From contig NC_064834.1 in assembly GCF_024166365.1 (NCBI RefSeq), forward strand, positions 60,616,001 through 60,680,000: DNA of 64,000 nucleotides, given 5' to 3'. Every line of letters begins with the position of its first letter. The stretch's first letter is position 1. This stretch comes from Elephas maximus indicus (taxonomy: Eukaryota > Chordata > Mammalia > Proboscidea > Elephantidae). A model generated the notes under the pieces. The model was not told the origin of the DNA. It saw only the letters and a program-made list of their open reading frames with translations, and searched no databases. Both the position numbers and the translations under genes were made by a program. Of this stretch, positions 23,531 through 35,830 are shown piece after piece.

Positions 23531-24182
23531 CTGTGCAAACAATGGAGACATTTTTAAAAGTTATTACTAGACATCAGATGGCCAGATTCAGAGCCCAGCC
23601 TGCAGGGTCCTGGCTGATTAATGAGATACTGAGAGACTTCTGCAGCTACAGAACCAAACCAGGAGCAACCAGGGCTTCACATGCGGGCACTGACTGCAAG
23701 CCAGTTTGCAGCATTTTCCCTCATCAAGGAAAGAGCTCCTCTGCCATTCTGTGGTTCAGGCACAAACAGAAAGGGGCCCAGCCTCAGACCACAGGCAGCT
23801 AGCTATGCCAGAGGATTGGAGTGAACTCCAACCCTACAGAGGCCAGGAAAGACAGGTCACTGTCAAAGACATCTCTGGGCCCCGGATATTTCTAGACCTA
23901 TCCTTGACCCTGAAACCCAATCTGGGTTTTTAAAAGGCTTCCTCCTCATTATCTACACTATTACCAATATCTCTTTGTGTTGTGCCTTAAACTTTGTAAA
24001 GATCTAGCCCATTGAGTATCTTATTTCATTTTCTCATTAACTCTGGAAGGCCAGGAGAGCCAGGAGACTGAGGGTAAGAGGTTTCATACGACCTTGTTCC
24101 AGGCTCAAGGCCGCAGTTGGTAAAGTAGCTGGGCCTTCTGCCAACCACACACCCCTTCTTCTGCACAGGCTACTCTACTCAC
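23531..24182 (-). other. XPNPEP1 intron between coding exons 9 and 10
   Basis: No clear repeat except a weak reversed MIR-like stretch at about 23985-24130. Confidence 0.6.
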
Positions 24183-24272
24183 ATGGGCTCGCCTCATGCC
24201 TTCTGACTCGGCTGAGTTCTTCACAGCTTTAGCGATGCAGATAGGGGTGTAAGGCATACAGCAGCGATGATC
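24183..24272 (-). CDS. XPNPEP1: XPNPEP1 coding exon 9 (residues 305-334)
   Basis: It encodes Asp-His-Arg-Cys-Cys-Met-Pro-Tyr-Thr-Pro through Gly-Met-Arg-Arg-Ala-His, the junction between domain II and the catalytic domain. Acceptor is CCCTAG|GATCAT, donor CCAT|GTGAGT. It is phase 0 on both sides, exactly 30 codons. Confidence 0.96.
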
Positions 24273-25799
24273 CTAGGGGCAGAGGGCAGTAATAAGGGAA
24301 GTCAAAACTGGTTTCACTTACCTAAGACCAAGACAACCACCTCTTTACCCAGCACAACACACTTAAGACAACTCAATTTGAAGTGTTTCCCCCCTGGACC
24401 CACCCAGCTGTCCCCCAGGGCCTCAAGACCAGCTGGCCCTTTTAGTTGATGAGCCTGAGCATGACAGGGGGGCTTGAGCTCATCCAAAAAGAGAAAGCAC
24501 ATCAAACAGCTATTTCTCTTCTCTCTCCCGCCCCCTGAACTCTTTGCAACTACTGGCAGCCAGCCATCAGCAAGATATTGCTTCTCCAGGCCTCCATGGT
24601 TGGTGGTCAGAGTTCACTAACTGATCACGGCTTGACGGAAATAATCCCCTTCTTGCTGCACAAAAGGGGCTCCTTCCCGCTCTCTGGGGGGATGCACACG
24701 GCCCCATGAGGGACATCTCTGGCCCCTCCCCCTTCACACTCAGCAATCACACCTCAGCTACTGTTAATGGTCTGATCATAAAGGGCTGGACAAGACCCTT
24801 CCCAATTTAAGAACAAGTCAGAATCCAGCCCTGTGATATAGGAAAGGGGACTCAATGCCGTCTTGTGCTCACGCAGCACTTCTCAAAGGGCATCATTCTC
24901 TTCACTCTTCTTAGTCTCTCTCTCACATACTCGCCCCTCAGAAAATCAGGAAGGCTGGTGTGAACCCCACTTAGGTGCGGAAGTAAAGCTCTGAGTAACT
25001 GGGTGGCTTGTTAGAGGTCACACACTGTGTGACAGCGGCAGGAATGCAATGGAAAGCCAGGTCTCGAGGCCTGCCCTGGGCTCTTCCCAGGTGGCCCACT
25101 GCTCAGTGGAGAGGACATCGCTGGGCTTGCCATAGGCAATGCAGCAGCCAGAGGCCCAGGCACCCAGGGCAGGACAGCAGAAAAGGCTACATCTATTCCA
25201 CTTCTGCCCCACGTCCTAATTAATGAGGAGACAGGTGTCAGCTGCTTAGCACTGCCCAGCAGGGGCTCAGTAAAGGGTGGAGCTATCACTATCATTTGAC
25301 TTTTCACAAATCCCCAACTCACCAAGCTTCCTGAGGCCTCAGGTCTCCTTAGCTATAAAACGTGGTGGTGGGGGATGGGAAGGGGGTAGAGAAGTATTTT
25401 CCAAATTCAGGCACTCTGATACCATCTTCATGGACTCTTATTTACTTAATACTTTTCTTTCAACCACCTTCAAATCAATTTGCTTTATTAAACTCAACTT
25501 GTCCTTAAGAAATAATTTTTATATCATGGTCTCATATGCTATATTTTTCTAGCACACGCCAAAATGCTGTTAAAACAGATACATTTAAATAACCAAAAAT
25601 CAGCTCTCATGCCACTCTCTGAGAAACACAGGACGAGGTCCTTCAAAGCTCTAAATTCTCCAACTTTCAATATGACTCCAGTTGCAGAGGGCTCAGTCAG
25701 GGGGATGACTGCTTCAAAGACAAAGCCTCCCAGTGCCAGAGCAGGTAGGGCTGGCAATTGGAGTGTGACAGGGTTTAGGGCCGAGGTGGGACCACCAAC
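24273..25799 (-). other. XPNPEP1 intron between coding exons 8 and 9
   Basis: About 1.5 kb with no element I can name confidently. Confidence 0.6.
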
Positions 25800-26010
25800 C
25801 TTGGGGATGGCCTCGCTCACGGCATAGCTGGCCTTGTCGCTGACCCACACCTTCTCCCTCGGGGAGAGGTCAGCACACAGGGCCTGGAGCTCGCTCAGGA
25901 TTGACTTGTAGGGAACAACCTGGATTCTGTATTCAGCTTCCAGGCCCAAGTCGAAAAGCAGGTGTTCCTTCACATTGGGGTCGTCTATGCGGTCGCCGTC
26001 AATGAACAGC
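25800..26010 (-). CDS. XPNPEP1: XPNPEP1 coding exon 8 (residues 234-304)
   Basis: This is the longest coding exon, 211 nt. It encodes most of domain II, from Leu-Phe-Ile-Asp-Gly-Asp-Arg to Val-Ser-Glu-Ala-Ile-Pro-Lys. Acceptor is CTGCAG|GCTGTT; the donor AAG|GTTGGT is GT but departs from the usual GTRAGT consensus. The open reading frame runs on into both introns, but the family match stops exactly at these splice sites. Confidence 0.96.
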
Positions 26011-26089
26011 CTGCAGAGGGGCCAAGGTGGGTGGCAGGAAAGGGGGGGGGGCACACACGTGAGTGAATGAGGACACAGACATGCCTGGA

Positions 26090-26985
26090 CACGCACGGAC
26101 ACACTGGCTCTATCTTCTGGAATCAAAGCCAAGCAGTCTTTCTCCCCTCCCCATTCTTCCCCGAACTCTGCTCCCTGTCCCTGCGCACGCTGTCACCATC
26201 TACCCAGTTTCCCAAGCCAGGAACCTGGACATTGTCCTCCTTGATGGCCCCCCTCACCTTCATTAGACTCTTTCAACCCATAGCCTAAATCCCCATGAAA
26301 TGTGTCCACCTTTATCCTGATCCACGCCCAGTCAGTACCCAGACTCGGGCATCTCCACCTATCCCCTGGATTAGTGCCATAGCCTCCTAACTTGCCCCTG
26401 CCTCTAGTCTTGTCCCCACTCATACTGTTTCTACAGCCATAACAGTCTTCATAATTGACAAGTCTGATCATAGGGCTCTCAAAGATTCCTTCAATGGCTC
26501 CCCACTATCCTCAGGATCAAAGTCCAAACGCCCAAACTTGGCTCAAAAGGCCCTTCGTGTGGTGGCCCCTGCTCACCTTCCGGCCTCACACTCTGGTTCC
26601 AACCACACTGAGCCACCTCAGCTTCTCCACACACACCGACTCTCCTGCCACAGACTCTGAAAGGGCCGTTCCCTCTGCTTGGCCCACCCTTCCCTTCCTG
26701 CCCCCTCACCTGGCTCACTCATACTCATCCTCAGTCTCTGCTTCAGTCATGTTCCTCAGTCTTCTCTGACCACCAAGTCTAGGTGAGGCCCTCTTAAGAC
26801 CTCCCCCCCCGAAACCAACCCTACTGGCAAGTCAGTGCCACTTATGTGTCTGATTCCCCAAGGAGACCATCATATCCCCAGCTCTAACTTGGGACCCTGT
26901 CTGTCTTGTTCACCACTGTGTCCCCAGCACCCACTAGAGACCCCTGGTGCACAGCAGGCACACAGTAAATGTGATGTCTGAATGA
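26090..26985 (+). mobile_element. L2 LINE 3' end
   Basis: Runs in the order expected for an L2 3' end: ggctccccactatcctcaggat, caaagtccaaac, ggcccttcgtg, caccttccggcctc and the closing cagcacccac...gcacacagtaaatg...gaatgaa. Confidence 0.85.
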
Positions 26986-27378
26986 AGAAAGCCATCCAAA
27001 TAGAAGAGCAGCAGTGGGAAGGCCACAGCAACACACTGGGAAGATAACTGACAATTCAGCCAGGCTAGGTTCAGGGGGTTTTCCTGGGTAGTTTCTGACC
27101 TAACCGTCTAAACAACTGGGCTAAATTGTATTGTGAACTCAGTACTATGTAGCTAAGCCTATATACCCATTGGCACTGGCTGCTAGAAAGCTTGGAATCA
27201 CATTTGTGGCCTGAACAAGACTTTGAAGGGGAATTTTGTCTAGGTTTGTCCCGATGTCCTCACTACTTATTTTTTATCTCAGAGTAAAACAGATATTTTC
27301 ATAGAAGATTTCACATCATTTTGGGGGTTGAAAGAGGCAGGATATAAACGAATGTCGCCTATTAAGGAAGACAAGGAA

Positions 27379-27533
27379 GCCCTAGTGGTGCAGTGGTTAA
27401 GAGTTTGGCTGCTAATCAAAAGGTCAGCAGTTCAAATCCACCAGCCACTCCTTGGAAACCCTGTGGGGCAGTTCTAGTCTGTCCTATAGGTCACTTTGAG
27501 TCAGAATCGACTCAACAGCAAGGGGTAATGGGT
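27379..27533 (+). mobile_element. AfroSINE
   Basis: Forward copy, with a 9-bp duplication aaggaagcc at 27373-27381 and 27534-27542 that partly overlaps the element start. Box B-like ggtcagcagttcaaatcc is visible. Confidence 0.88.
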
Positions 27534-27682
27534 AAGGAAGCCAAAAAGGAAACGAGAGAAAAAGGCAAGAAAAAAAGCACATCAGCAAAACCTCAGGCAG
27601 CGACTGGTGGGCCCTGACTAGAAAGGGTTTATAGGGCTCCAAGGAGCCGTGAGGAAGGTCCAGGTGTGGGGCACTCACTCAC

Positions 27683-27764
27683 ATGATGGTCTCCAGTCCT
27701 ATGATTGCATAGGAGAAAAATACCGGATTGTGCTCCACATCTGATCCTCGCAGATTGAACAGCC
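27683..27764 (-). CDS. XPNPEP1: XPNPEP1 coding exon 7 (residues 207-233)
   Basis: It encodes Leu-Phe-Asn-Leu-Arg-Gly-Ser-Asp-Val through Gly-Leu-Glu-Thr-Ile in domain II. Acceptor is TTTTTAG|GGCTGT with a strong T-rich tract, donor ATCAT|GTGAGT. The Met codon at the 3' end is split AT|G. Confidence 0.96.
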
Positions 27765-29421
27765 CTAAAAAAAGAAAACCAAAGTCCCTGTCACCTCCCT
27801 GACTTGGGACTTTAAGGAGCAGTTTGTAGGAGGAGAAAAGGGTGCCAGCTGCCATCCAAGAACTCAGCAGCACCTCAGAAAGGCGGGAACCTAGCTCTGA
27901 GTTCCACCTCTGAGCTGCAGTTGCTCGTGTCTGCCACATGATGGCACCAGAGCTGTTTCTTAAGCCGCCACAAGACTGTCCCGAAAAGGGAATGGAAGAG
28001 TTATTAGTTAGAAAACACCAGAAATGCCCTCCAAACAAAGAGTTGAAATGGCCCCCCTGGTGGTGGCCTGACAGGGCTGGCCCTGTAGCAGAAAAACCTC
28101 TAGGGCTCCCAAATAAAGGGAAGGCAATCATTTTCTCTCCCTTCTGAGGTAAATGGCCTAGGGTAGAAAAACTGAGACCCACCCACAATGGAGGCCAAAT
28201 GAGGCCCTCTCATTAAGGGTTCAATTAGCCCCATGGAGGTGGAGCTTCCCGTCAGAGGCAGAAAGAAAAGCAGTGAGTCAGCAGGACTGCAGTCTGGGAG
28301 TGAAACCAGAGCCGCTGGGTGGAAGACCCACCTGCAGCCAGTGTGGAGGCGGGGGCGTGTTTTGTGAGGTCACTACACATATGAAAAACTAGCGAGGGGG
28401 TACTGAAGCCCTGGTGGCACAATGGTTAAGCGTTCAGCTGCTAACCAAAAGGTCTGCAGTTTCAATCCACACCAGTCATTTCTTGGAAACCCTATGGGCA
28501 GTTCTACTCTGTCCTATAGGGTCACTATGAGTAGGGATTGACTCGATGGCTATGGGTTAGTTTTTTTTTTTAGGGGGACTGGCAGAGGGCATAACTCTGG
28601 TCCCAGGGCTTCCAGCTCCCTGATGCTTGCTCTAGTGAGCATCAGAGTGCAAAACAAGACCCTGGGGTAAAAGGTACTGTCTGTAATTAAAATAAAGCAA
28701 TGAGGCAACATTTTTTGCCTATATACTAGCACTTTTTAAAAAATTAAAGTACATGGGGTGGGTAAGGGTGTGACAAGATGGCCATTTTCAGACACCACTC
28801 AACCTTTCTGGCAGGTAAATGTCAAGATGGCTCAAAAGCCTTACCACACACATACCCTCTAACTCATAATGCAAAAAAAAAAACACAGTTGTTGTCAAGT
28901 CCAAGAAGATGACAGAAGGTACTAGACAATTTATGAGAGCTATTTAATGTCTAAAGATTGAAAAATTGTAAAGGTGTCGAGGGGCTTGGTCAGGAACTTT
29001 CAGTTTTCCAAGGCAGAAATGCTTCCACAACATTCTCATTGTGAAGACCTTTGGAAACAACAGGAAAAGTAAAAAGAAGAAATATCTCCTATCATCCCAC
29101 TTCTATACAATGAAACATTTAGGAGAAGCGCCCCTCCTCAGAGGTGCCACAGCCTTGAAGAGACAGGCTGGAGATGGACATAACCCATGTATTTAACATC
29201 ACCTCCTGTAACACTGCCCCTGGGCAAGGCTACATGCCCCTCCGCTGCACCCTGTAATTCTTTCTCCTTCATAACTGGCATCTCTTGTACACATTTGATG
29301 ACATAGTCTTTTGCTTATCCCCTGGCCACTCAGAATGCTGAATGGCATGAACACACAGATTCCCAGAGAGCCAAAGGAGAGATCACGTAACAGGCCCGAG
29401 CAGTGAAACCCGAGCACTCAC
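27765..29421 (-). other. XPNPEP1 intron between coding exons 6 and 7
   Basis: Contains an AfroSINE at 28406-28573. The rest is unidentified. Confidence 0.8.
28406..28573 (+). mobile_element. AfroSINE
   Basis: Forward copy beginning gccctggtggcac and ending in a T tract. Flanks show an imperfect duplication (aggggg...act on both sides). Confidence 0.85.
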
Positions 29422-29517
29422 ACGCAATCTCATCCAGGGCAGTGATCACAAACCACACGACGTTCCTCTCGGACATTTTCAACCGAAGGTCTGCAACCTT
29501 TTCCTTCCAGGAGATAC
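29422..29517 (-). CDS. XPNPEP1: XPNPEP1 coding exon 6 (residues 175-206)
   Basis: It encodes the domain II stretch Gly-Ile-Ser-Trp-Lys-Glu-Lys through Leu-Asp-Glu-Ile-Ala. Acceptor is TTGCAG|GTATCT, donor GCGT|GTGAGT. The Trp codon at the 3' junction is split T|GG with the next exon. Confidence 0.96.
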
Positions 29518-30698
29518 CTGCAAGAAACAAATATGCCTGAGACCCCAGCCCTGGTCCCAGGGCACTATGAGATCCAGGTGAAAGAAATCGTCCCAAACAT
29601 TCTTAACCAGCACAACATCTTCTTGGGAGCCGGAGCAGGCAGGAGGCCTAGATTCAAGGCCAACACAAAAGGTGTGACTCTGTCTAAGCCATCTGACTGC
29701 GGCAAGCCCTAATTGCTCCGCCAGCAAAATTAACCCATTTGTTCAGCCAACAAGTGTCTGTTAAGCATCTAGACATAGGTATTAAGCATCTAGGCAGAGA
29801 TGTCTGCCAGGCACCATGCTAGCCACTGTGGTTACAGCTTGGAGCAGGATCTAGTCCCTGCCCTTGCCCCACCTTCCCACCTCACCTAAAAAAATTCAAG
29901 CCATGCTGATGGAAAGCTGACCATGGGCCACTCACTGGACTCATCCTCCCAGTCTGTGATACCCTCCAGTGACGGTGTCCCCCAGGAAAGCGAGCCAGGG
30001 GCTGCCCCACAACCAAAGACTGTTTTGAACATCATAACGGGAATGCTGTTTAAAACTCGGCCAAGAGTCTGGGTGTAATGCTTTCTTCCCAGGACCCCTC
30101 TGGGCAGTCTGCCTACATTCCAGCCATCCCCCATCCACTTTGCCTTTTCTGATTCTATAGCAAGCCTCCCTCCCCTGCAGTCCCACCCCCTAGGCCTCTC
30201 CGTCTGCACCCTTCACTGTTTCAGAAATCCACACTGTCCTTGTCTCCACAAACAGTTCAGAGAACTTGCTTCTCACCCACCACTATCACAGTGGCCAAAG
30301 AAACCCACCTGTACCTCAAATCTCTGAAGCAGAAGGTACAAGATGGGGGCTGGATAGGAAGGTCAACCTACAAATGCTGACATAAGTAAGGGAGTAGAAC
30401 ATAGAAACCTCTAAGCTATTTCTAATAGCAGACTCATGAGAGTAGCAGTTAGCAACTGAGTGGGAAACAACTCAGCCATCTTAACAGCATCTAAAGAGCG
30501 ATTCAGGAATAAACTAAGCCAAAGTAAGTAGCAACAGGGCAAACAAAGCTCCTGCCTTCTCAAATGCTCGCTGTGCCAGGCTGAGACAAAATCCCCCCAA
30601 CCAGCTCAAGCTCGGCCTGGATTCAGAGGACCAGGCAGGAGACAATGGCAGGGTCGGGGTAATGGCGGGGGCACTTTGGGCACAGCTGTGGCTCTGAC
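29518..30698 (-). other. XPNPEP1 intron between coding exons 5 and 6
   Basis: No confident repeat. A short MIR-like stretch lies at about 29740-29850. Confidence 0.6.
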
Positions 30699-30842
30699 CT
30701 GTGTAATCCAGGCCCAGGGTGAGGAGAGGCTTGCATGGGCGCTCAGGACGGTCTGTCCAGATTTTGTCCACGAGGTTCTCCTTGACAGGAATAAGGTGGT
30801 GGCCAGCGCCTCTTAGGACCTTGGCCATCTTCTTCCAGTAAT
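30699..30842 (-). CDS. XPNPEP1: XPNPEP1 coding exon 5 (residues 127-174)
   Basis: It spans the end of domain I and the start of domain II, from Asp-Tyr-Trp-Lys-Lys-Met to Leu-Asp-Tyr-Thr. Acceptor is CCTCAG|ATTACT, donor ACAG|GTCAGA. It is 144 nt, with the split codons at both ends completing in frame. Confidence 0.96.
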
Positions 30843-31160
30843 CTGAGGAAACACATGCAGCCCAGCCATGAACTGAAAGCCTACTTCAGCTGAGACCTGG
30901 AGGGCCTGGAGCCTTCCGAAAGGAGATACTGACATGGCCCGATGCCAGGTGTGCAGGATGAGGAAATGGAGAAGGACGTCCACCCATCATGGCACTCCCC
31001 TGCCTCCTTCACACAACTCCTCTCCTCACTTTGACCTTTACTATGACATGGAGTCATGCTGAGCCATCAAATGTTCCACATCCCACAGGCAAACAAAGAA
31101 GGGGGAGAGGAGCCCAGAACCCACCTCCTTACTCCAGCTGGAAGGGACCGAGCTCCTCAC

Positions 31161-31253
31161 CTGTAGGAATGATCAACGGGTCCACACCAACCCTGGATCC
31201 TTCAGGAAGTACACTCACCAGCCAGTCTTCCTGAGTTGGCGTGTCCTTCAGAC
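31161..31253 (-). CDS. XPNPEP1: XPNPEP1 coding exon 4 (residues 96-126)
   Basis: It encodes Leu-Lys-Asp-Thr-Pro-Thr-Gln through Leu-Ile-Ile-Pro-Thr. Acceptor is CCATAG|GTCTGA, donor ACAG|GTGAGG. The exon is 93 nt and ends after the first base of codon 127. Confidence 0.96.
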
Positions 31254-32787
31254 CTATGGAGGGAAGGACGGATAAGAAACAATTCCCAGTGGACCCAAAC
31301 CCATTGTCCTACCCAGAAGGATGCAGTTCACAGACATCGGCATAGTAGGGTCTTTATCTTTATCTGGATTGGCAGGACTTGGAAAATCTGAACCTCCCTT
31401 AATCCTGGAAGACTGCAGGAAGACGGGGAGGAGGCTGCAGAAAGAAGGTGGTATGTAAGGAAGGCAAAAAGGTATGGGTGAGACAGAAGCCAAAAAAAAA
31501 AAGGACATCAGGAAAATACATCATCCTAGGACAACACAGATACACGGTGTCACCGCGAAGATCCTCTCACAGGCCTCAGTCACTTTACACAACTGGTCAT
31601 TGATGAGAACTGGGGTGGTGATTTGGCGAAGGCTTCGAGCTGGGAGCCCCCCACCCCACACACACCAGATAAACAGAAGAGCACACCACCAGTGCTCTCT
31701 CCTCATCAAGAAGGGGAAGAGTCTCTGAGACAAAGGCCACCTGCCCCACCACCAGGCCTCTGACTGGAGGGTTGAGTATATGTCTTGGCAGCAAAGAAAG
31801 CTTTGTAAAGATGACAAAAGGGACACACAGAAATCTGCCGTCAGAGTCTTTAACAAGGCTCCCTGAACTTCCCAACTCCAAGATCAGCCTTTCCGTTTCT
31901 AAGAAACTAGTCACAGGAAACCAAATAAGCTTCAAGAAAGGAATCAAAATTGTTTTTAAATTCCAGTTTTCCTCTATTCCAAGCTATTATCTTCTATTTT
32001 GGAAAATATACTTTTTTTAACTGGTCAGATTTTTGCTAAATAATTAGCGCCTTTGTTTATACACACACACACATTTTTATGAAACAGCACATATTCTTAA
32101 CACAGTACTTATATTTTTATTTTCCCTACTGACTACTGATAACCACAGAACCACAGAAGGGAGGTTCAAAGGTTTCTAAAGAAATGAGCTCACGAATCCC
32201 AGTTATAAAAAACTTTAGAAGCCGACACTGAGTTTTTATTTTGCTATTTGATTCTTACTTTTTTTTTTTTCAAACCGCTAAACAAGCCACTTATTAATGG
32301 AATGTCTTTCCATGCCCTTAGTAGAACTTCCACAAGATGAAGTCATTTCATTTCCTAACAGACAGATCTTTGGCAAAACCCTAGGGATGAACTGCTTACT
32401 GGCCAGCCAAACCCACCAGAATTCTCCTACCTAGGAGAGACACTCCAAGGAAAGGTGGGTTTTGGGAATATATGACAAAGCAGAGAAGGGCTTGGAAGGA
32501 AGGACTCACCCTCCCCCCGAACCCCATTCCATGCCACCACACACCAGCTTCAAAGAGAGCAGGCAGTATCCACTCCTCTGACACTCTCACCCCCAAAGTG
32601 CTAACAGACTGAACAGCTTGAGTCTCTGGGTCCCAAAGGGGGGTGCCCTGGCCCCAGAGGGCATAAGATCTTCCACTGGGGTGAAAGAAGAAAGCATTTG
32701 AACTTCTGTTTGTGTTTCTTTTTTTCTAAAGTATTAATTTTTTTACTAATATTACTAATTTTTACTAATACTTGAAATACAGATGGA

Positions 32788-33004
32788 CACTAAAAACCAC
32801 CAGCCGCCCTTGAGTCAGTTTAGACTCGTGGAGACCCCACGTGGGTCAGAGTAGAACCGCACTTCATGGGCTTTTCAGTGACTGTGATCTTTTGGAAGTA
32901 GACTGCCAGGCCTTTCTTCCAAGGAGCCTCTGAGTGGGTTCTGATCGCCAACTTTATGGTTAGTAGCCAGGCACTTAACCATTTGGGCCACGCAAGGACT
33001 CCTG
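32788..33004 (-). mobile_element. Long-form AfroSINE-related SINE
   Basis: Starts and ends like AfroSINE but carries an extra middle block (gggcttttcagtgac, ttttggaagtagactgccagg) absent from the standard element. A perfect 9-bp duplication acagatgga flanks it (32779-32787 and 33005-33013). Confidence 0.85.
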
Positions 33005-33683
33005 ACAGATGGATGTGAGCACATGTATACGACGTATAAACAAAGACACATGGAAGGCCAAGGCTCCACTGACAGAGGTACACAGTGAAAAAAGTCTACA
33101 GGCCACTAGTCTGTCCCTTTACATCAGCCCCAAATGCTTGTGTCTGTGTGTGTGAGAGAGAGAGTGCAACAGAGACAAATTGAGAGAAAACAACTGTGGC
33201 AATAACCAAACTGTAGCTTTTATATTTCTAAAAATATAAGATTTTTGAGAAATAGTTTAAATCCACTGCCAGATCAAAAACGTTCATAATTTGTTCCTGA
33301 GACAAACAACACATATATATGCACGCGGACAGTGTGGCGCATAACCAGACATGAGTGCATACACACAACATACACACACCTCAGTGTGCTAGCTGCTTTT
33401 GGGCCTCAGTACCATGGTCCAGCCCTCTGTCCCCTGAATTGTAAGGCTGGTGACAGCTTGTTTTCCTCACTGCCTCCTACAACAAACAAGAAATATCAGG
33501 TATTTTACCTCATCATCTCTTTCTCACTCGGCCCTGGTCCTTTTTTTCCTGACTTATTTTCTGTTCCCCAGGTTCAAAATAGAAGGTAGGGACCTTTGCA
33601 CAGTCACTACAACCATGTTTCTAAAGAATATTTTAATGACATGGAAGAATATGCATAGCCCAAAGTGAAATGAAAAGGTAGAG

Positions 33684-33688
<5 letters not shown>

Positions 33689-33720
<32 letters not shown>
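33689..33720. repeat. (AC)n microsatellite
   Basis: About 15 AC dinucleotides. Confidence 0.95.
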
Positions 33721-33722
<2 letters not shown>

Positions 33723-33724
33723 AC

Positions 33725-33875
33725 ATACTATTCCGTAGACACTGAACTATGCTCTTTCCATATTATTTCATTTATCCTCACTTTTTTTTTTATGTGGTAC
33801 TTAGTAGTATTACCGCATTTTACAGATGAGACTGAAGCACTGAAAAGTGAAGTAACTTGCCCAAGTTCAAGACCC
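33725..33875 (-). repeat. MIR SINE
   Basis: Reversed MIR with catttatcctcac, cattttacagatgag and aacttgcccaagttc. Confidence 0.7.
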
Positions 33876-34019
33876 ACGCTCTCACCCCGCACACTGCTCT
33901 TTCTCCAAAGCTGAGCTGCCTGAAGCAAGTCTAGGACCCCTCAGGAGATCTTCAGGGAGAGCTTTCTAGCGTCTGTTGGCAATGGCCCCTTGCCTTTAGC
34001 TCACTTTGAATCATGAAGC

Positions 34020-34135
34020 ACAAAGAGTAGTGGAAAGGCCCCCAGTACACGAGTCAGATGCCTGGCAAGCTCTGTGATCTGTAGCAAATCAGCTGTCTTC
34101 TCTGTCCATCAGTTTCCCCTCAGTAAAATGAGTAC
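34020..34135 (+). repeat. MIR SINE fragment
   Basis: Forward MIR-like order: gtagtggaaag, agtcagatgcctgg, ctgtgatct, catcagtttcccc. Confidence 0.6.
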
Positions 34136-34143
34136 CCTGAACC

Positions 34144-34370
34144 AAAACCAAAACAAACAAACACAAAAAACAGTTGCCATCAAGTCAATTCCCACTCATA
34201 GGGACCCCATGTGCATCAGAGTACAACTGTGCTCCGTGGGCTTTTAGATGGCTGATTTTTTGGAAGTAGATCCCCAGGCCTCTCTTCCGAGGTACCTCTG
34301 GGTGGACTCGGACCCCTAACCTTTCAATTAGCAGCCAAGCGCTTAACAGTTTATGCCACGCAGGGATTCC
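34144..34370 (-). mobile_element. Long-form AfroSINE-related SINE
   Basis: Same extra middle block as the copy at 32788 (ggaagtagatccccaggcc). A 10-bp duplication accctgaacc / accctgagcc flanks it, with one mismatch. Confidence 0.85.
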
Positions 34371-34563
34371 ACCCTGAGCCAGGGCCCTCCAAAATTCAAT
34401 GCACGCTGGTATGTAAGTAGAAGTAGGCCATTTTCTTGGTTTTCCTTTAGCTCTCAAAGGATCTGTAGCCCCCAAAAAGGGTTAAGATCCAGGAGCCCTA
34501 AAGAGGTCTAGGGTCCCTTCCCAGGGCTGGCCCTCAGGTTGGGCTGGTCGTGCCTCTACCCAC

Positions 34564-34668
34564 CCATCTTCATGAGTGTCCAGTTGCTGTCCATCTGCTT
34601 GGCAGCCTGGAGAAAGTAGCGCCCATCGGTCCACATGGCTGCATGCTCTTCTGTGACGATGGCTGTGC
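34564..34668 (-). CDS. XPNPEP1: XPNPEP1 coding exon 3 (residues 61-95)
   Basis: It encodes the domain I segment Thr-Ala-Ile-Val-Thr-Glu-Glu-His through Leu-Met-Lys-Met, including the conserved Trp-Thr-Asp-Gly-Arg-Tyr motif typical of creatinase-like N-terminal domains. Acceptor is CTCCAG|GCACAG, donor ATGG|GTGGGT. Length is 105 nt, and phase is kept on both sides. Confidence 0.96.
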
Positions 34669-35830
34669 CTGGAGCAGGGGAGCAAGGAAAAGAGAAAGGC
34701 TCTTGACAACCATCCAGAAGCTGCACAGAGTGGCAGCAGACGGGTGAGAACAGCAAGACGCACCAGCTCCTCTGTGGCCCAGCCACTCACCACCCCTCTG
34801 ACTAAAGGGTAGATAGGTCTTCAGCTCCAGGGAAACCACCAAGCATCAAGAGAAGAACCAGCTGTAGGCCACACTCTGAAGGAAACAGTCCTGGGACCCG
34901 CACTGCCTAGGCACTCGTCCCTGCACAGAAAGGACCCGGTGTCCACAGCATGTGTCAAGGCCAACAGAGCAGAGGTCTATGGAGCTACGGCCAACAGTCT
35001 CATGATCCACAGGGCTGGGCTGGAACAGTTTCTGCTCAGCGATCACAGTCACTCTGTTGCTGTTTCACCTTTCCCAGAGAGAGATCAACAGATCCTGCGA
35101 GTGTTCACAGGGACTCAGAGGTCACCAGCAGGGCTTCTGTGCCTCCCACCTCTACCTGCCCTCAGTTCCCACAGGCCTGGCAGAATACGGGGCTTTCAGC
35201 AGAGGCATTAGCCAAAACCAATCATAATATGCCAACCACCACAAGCAGTTTCACCAAAGGAAGCAGTGTGCTAACTGCCGGGGGAGAGAAGCCTTGCCAG
35301 GTCTAGTTAGTTTAAGGGATGGAAGCCTGAAAAGGGGAAATCCACCCTAAATTTAAAGGCACACAGTTTCAGAAAAGTTAGGGCAGGGCACCAATGTGGT
35401 TAAATTTTGTTATTTACGCCTCAAGTGGAAACAGAAACCAAAAGCCAAGCGCTTGGAGAATTACAAGACTGACTTTAAAGCTAAGGCAAGGGTTCTAGGG
35501 TGCTATTAATATCCCAGTTCTTACATAGGGTGCTAGTGACACAGGTGTATTCAGTAAACACAGTATAGTCAAGAAGAAAGTCAAAAAAAATTTAATAAAA
35601 ATTGTTCAAAATGTAAACGCAAAGGCAGAGAGAGGAGAAAGGGTCACTGAAAGGTGACCTTTGGGAGCCAGGCATGCTGGGAACTCACACCCCTTCCACA
35701 AAGGCTCAATGGGGCATGTCTGCTTTGCATTTTCTTTTTGGTTCTGTATCACAAGCTGAAACTTGGCCCAGTTATTTTTGGGAGGAGAACAAAGATACAG
35801 CAAGAACAGAGGGAGAATTTGGCGACTCAC
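34669..35830 (-). other. XPNPEP1 intron between coding exons 2 and 3
   Basis: No repeat recognised. Confidence 0.6.

Larger units (their letters stand above)
26011..27682 (-). other. XPNPEP1 intron between coding exons 7 and 8
   Basis: Largely an L2 LINE (26090-26985) plus an AfroSINE at 27379-27533. Confidence 0.8.
31254..34563 (-). other. XPNPEP1 intron between coding exons 3 and 4
   Basis: Contains two long-form AfroSINE-related copies (32788-33004, 34144-34370), an AC microsatellite (33689-33720) and MIRs at 33725-33875 and 34020-34135. I see nothing identifiable at 31254-32780. Confidence 0.8.

Noticed and set aside
25539..26132. Open frame of 197 codons on the minus strand
   Set aside because: Only 25800-26010 matches XPNPEP1; the rest is read-through into both flanking introns past valid splice sites.
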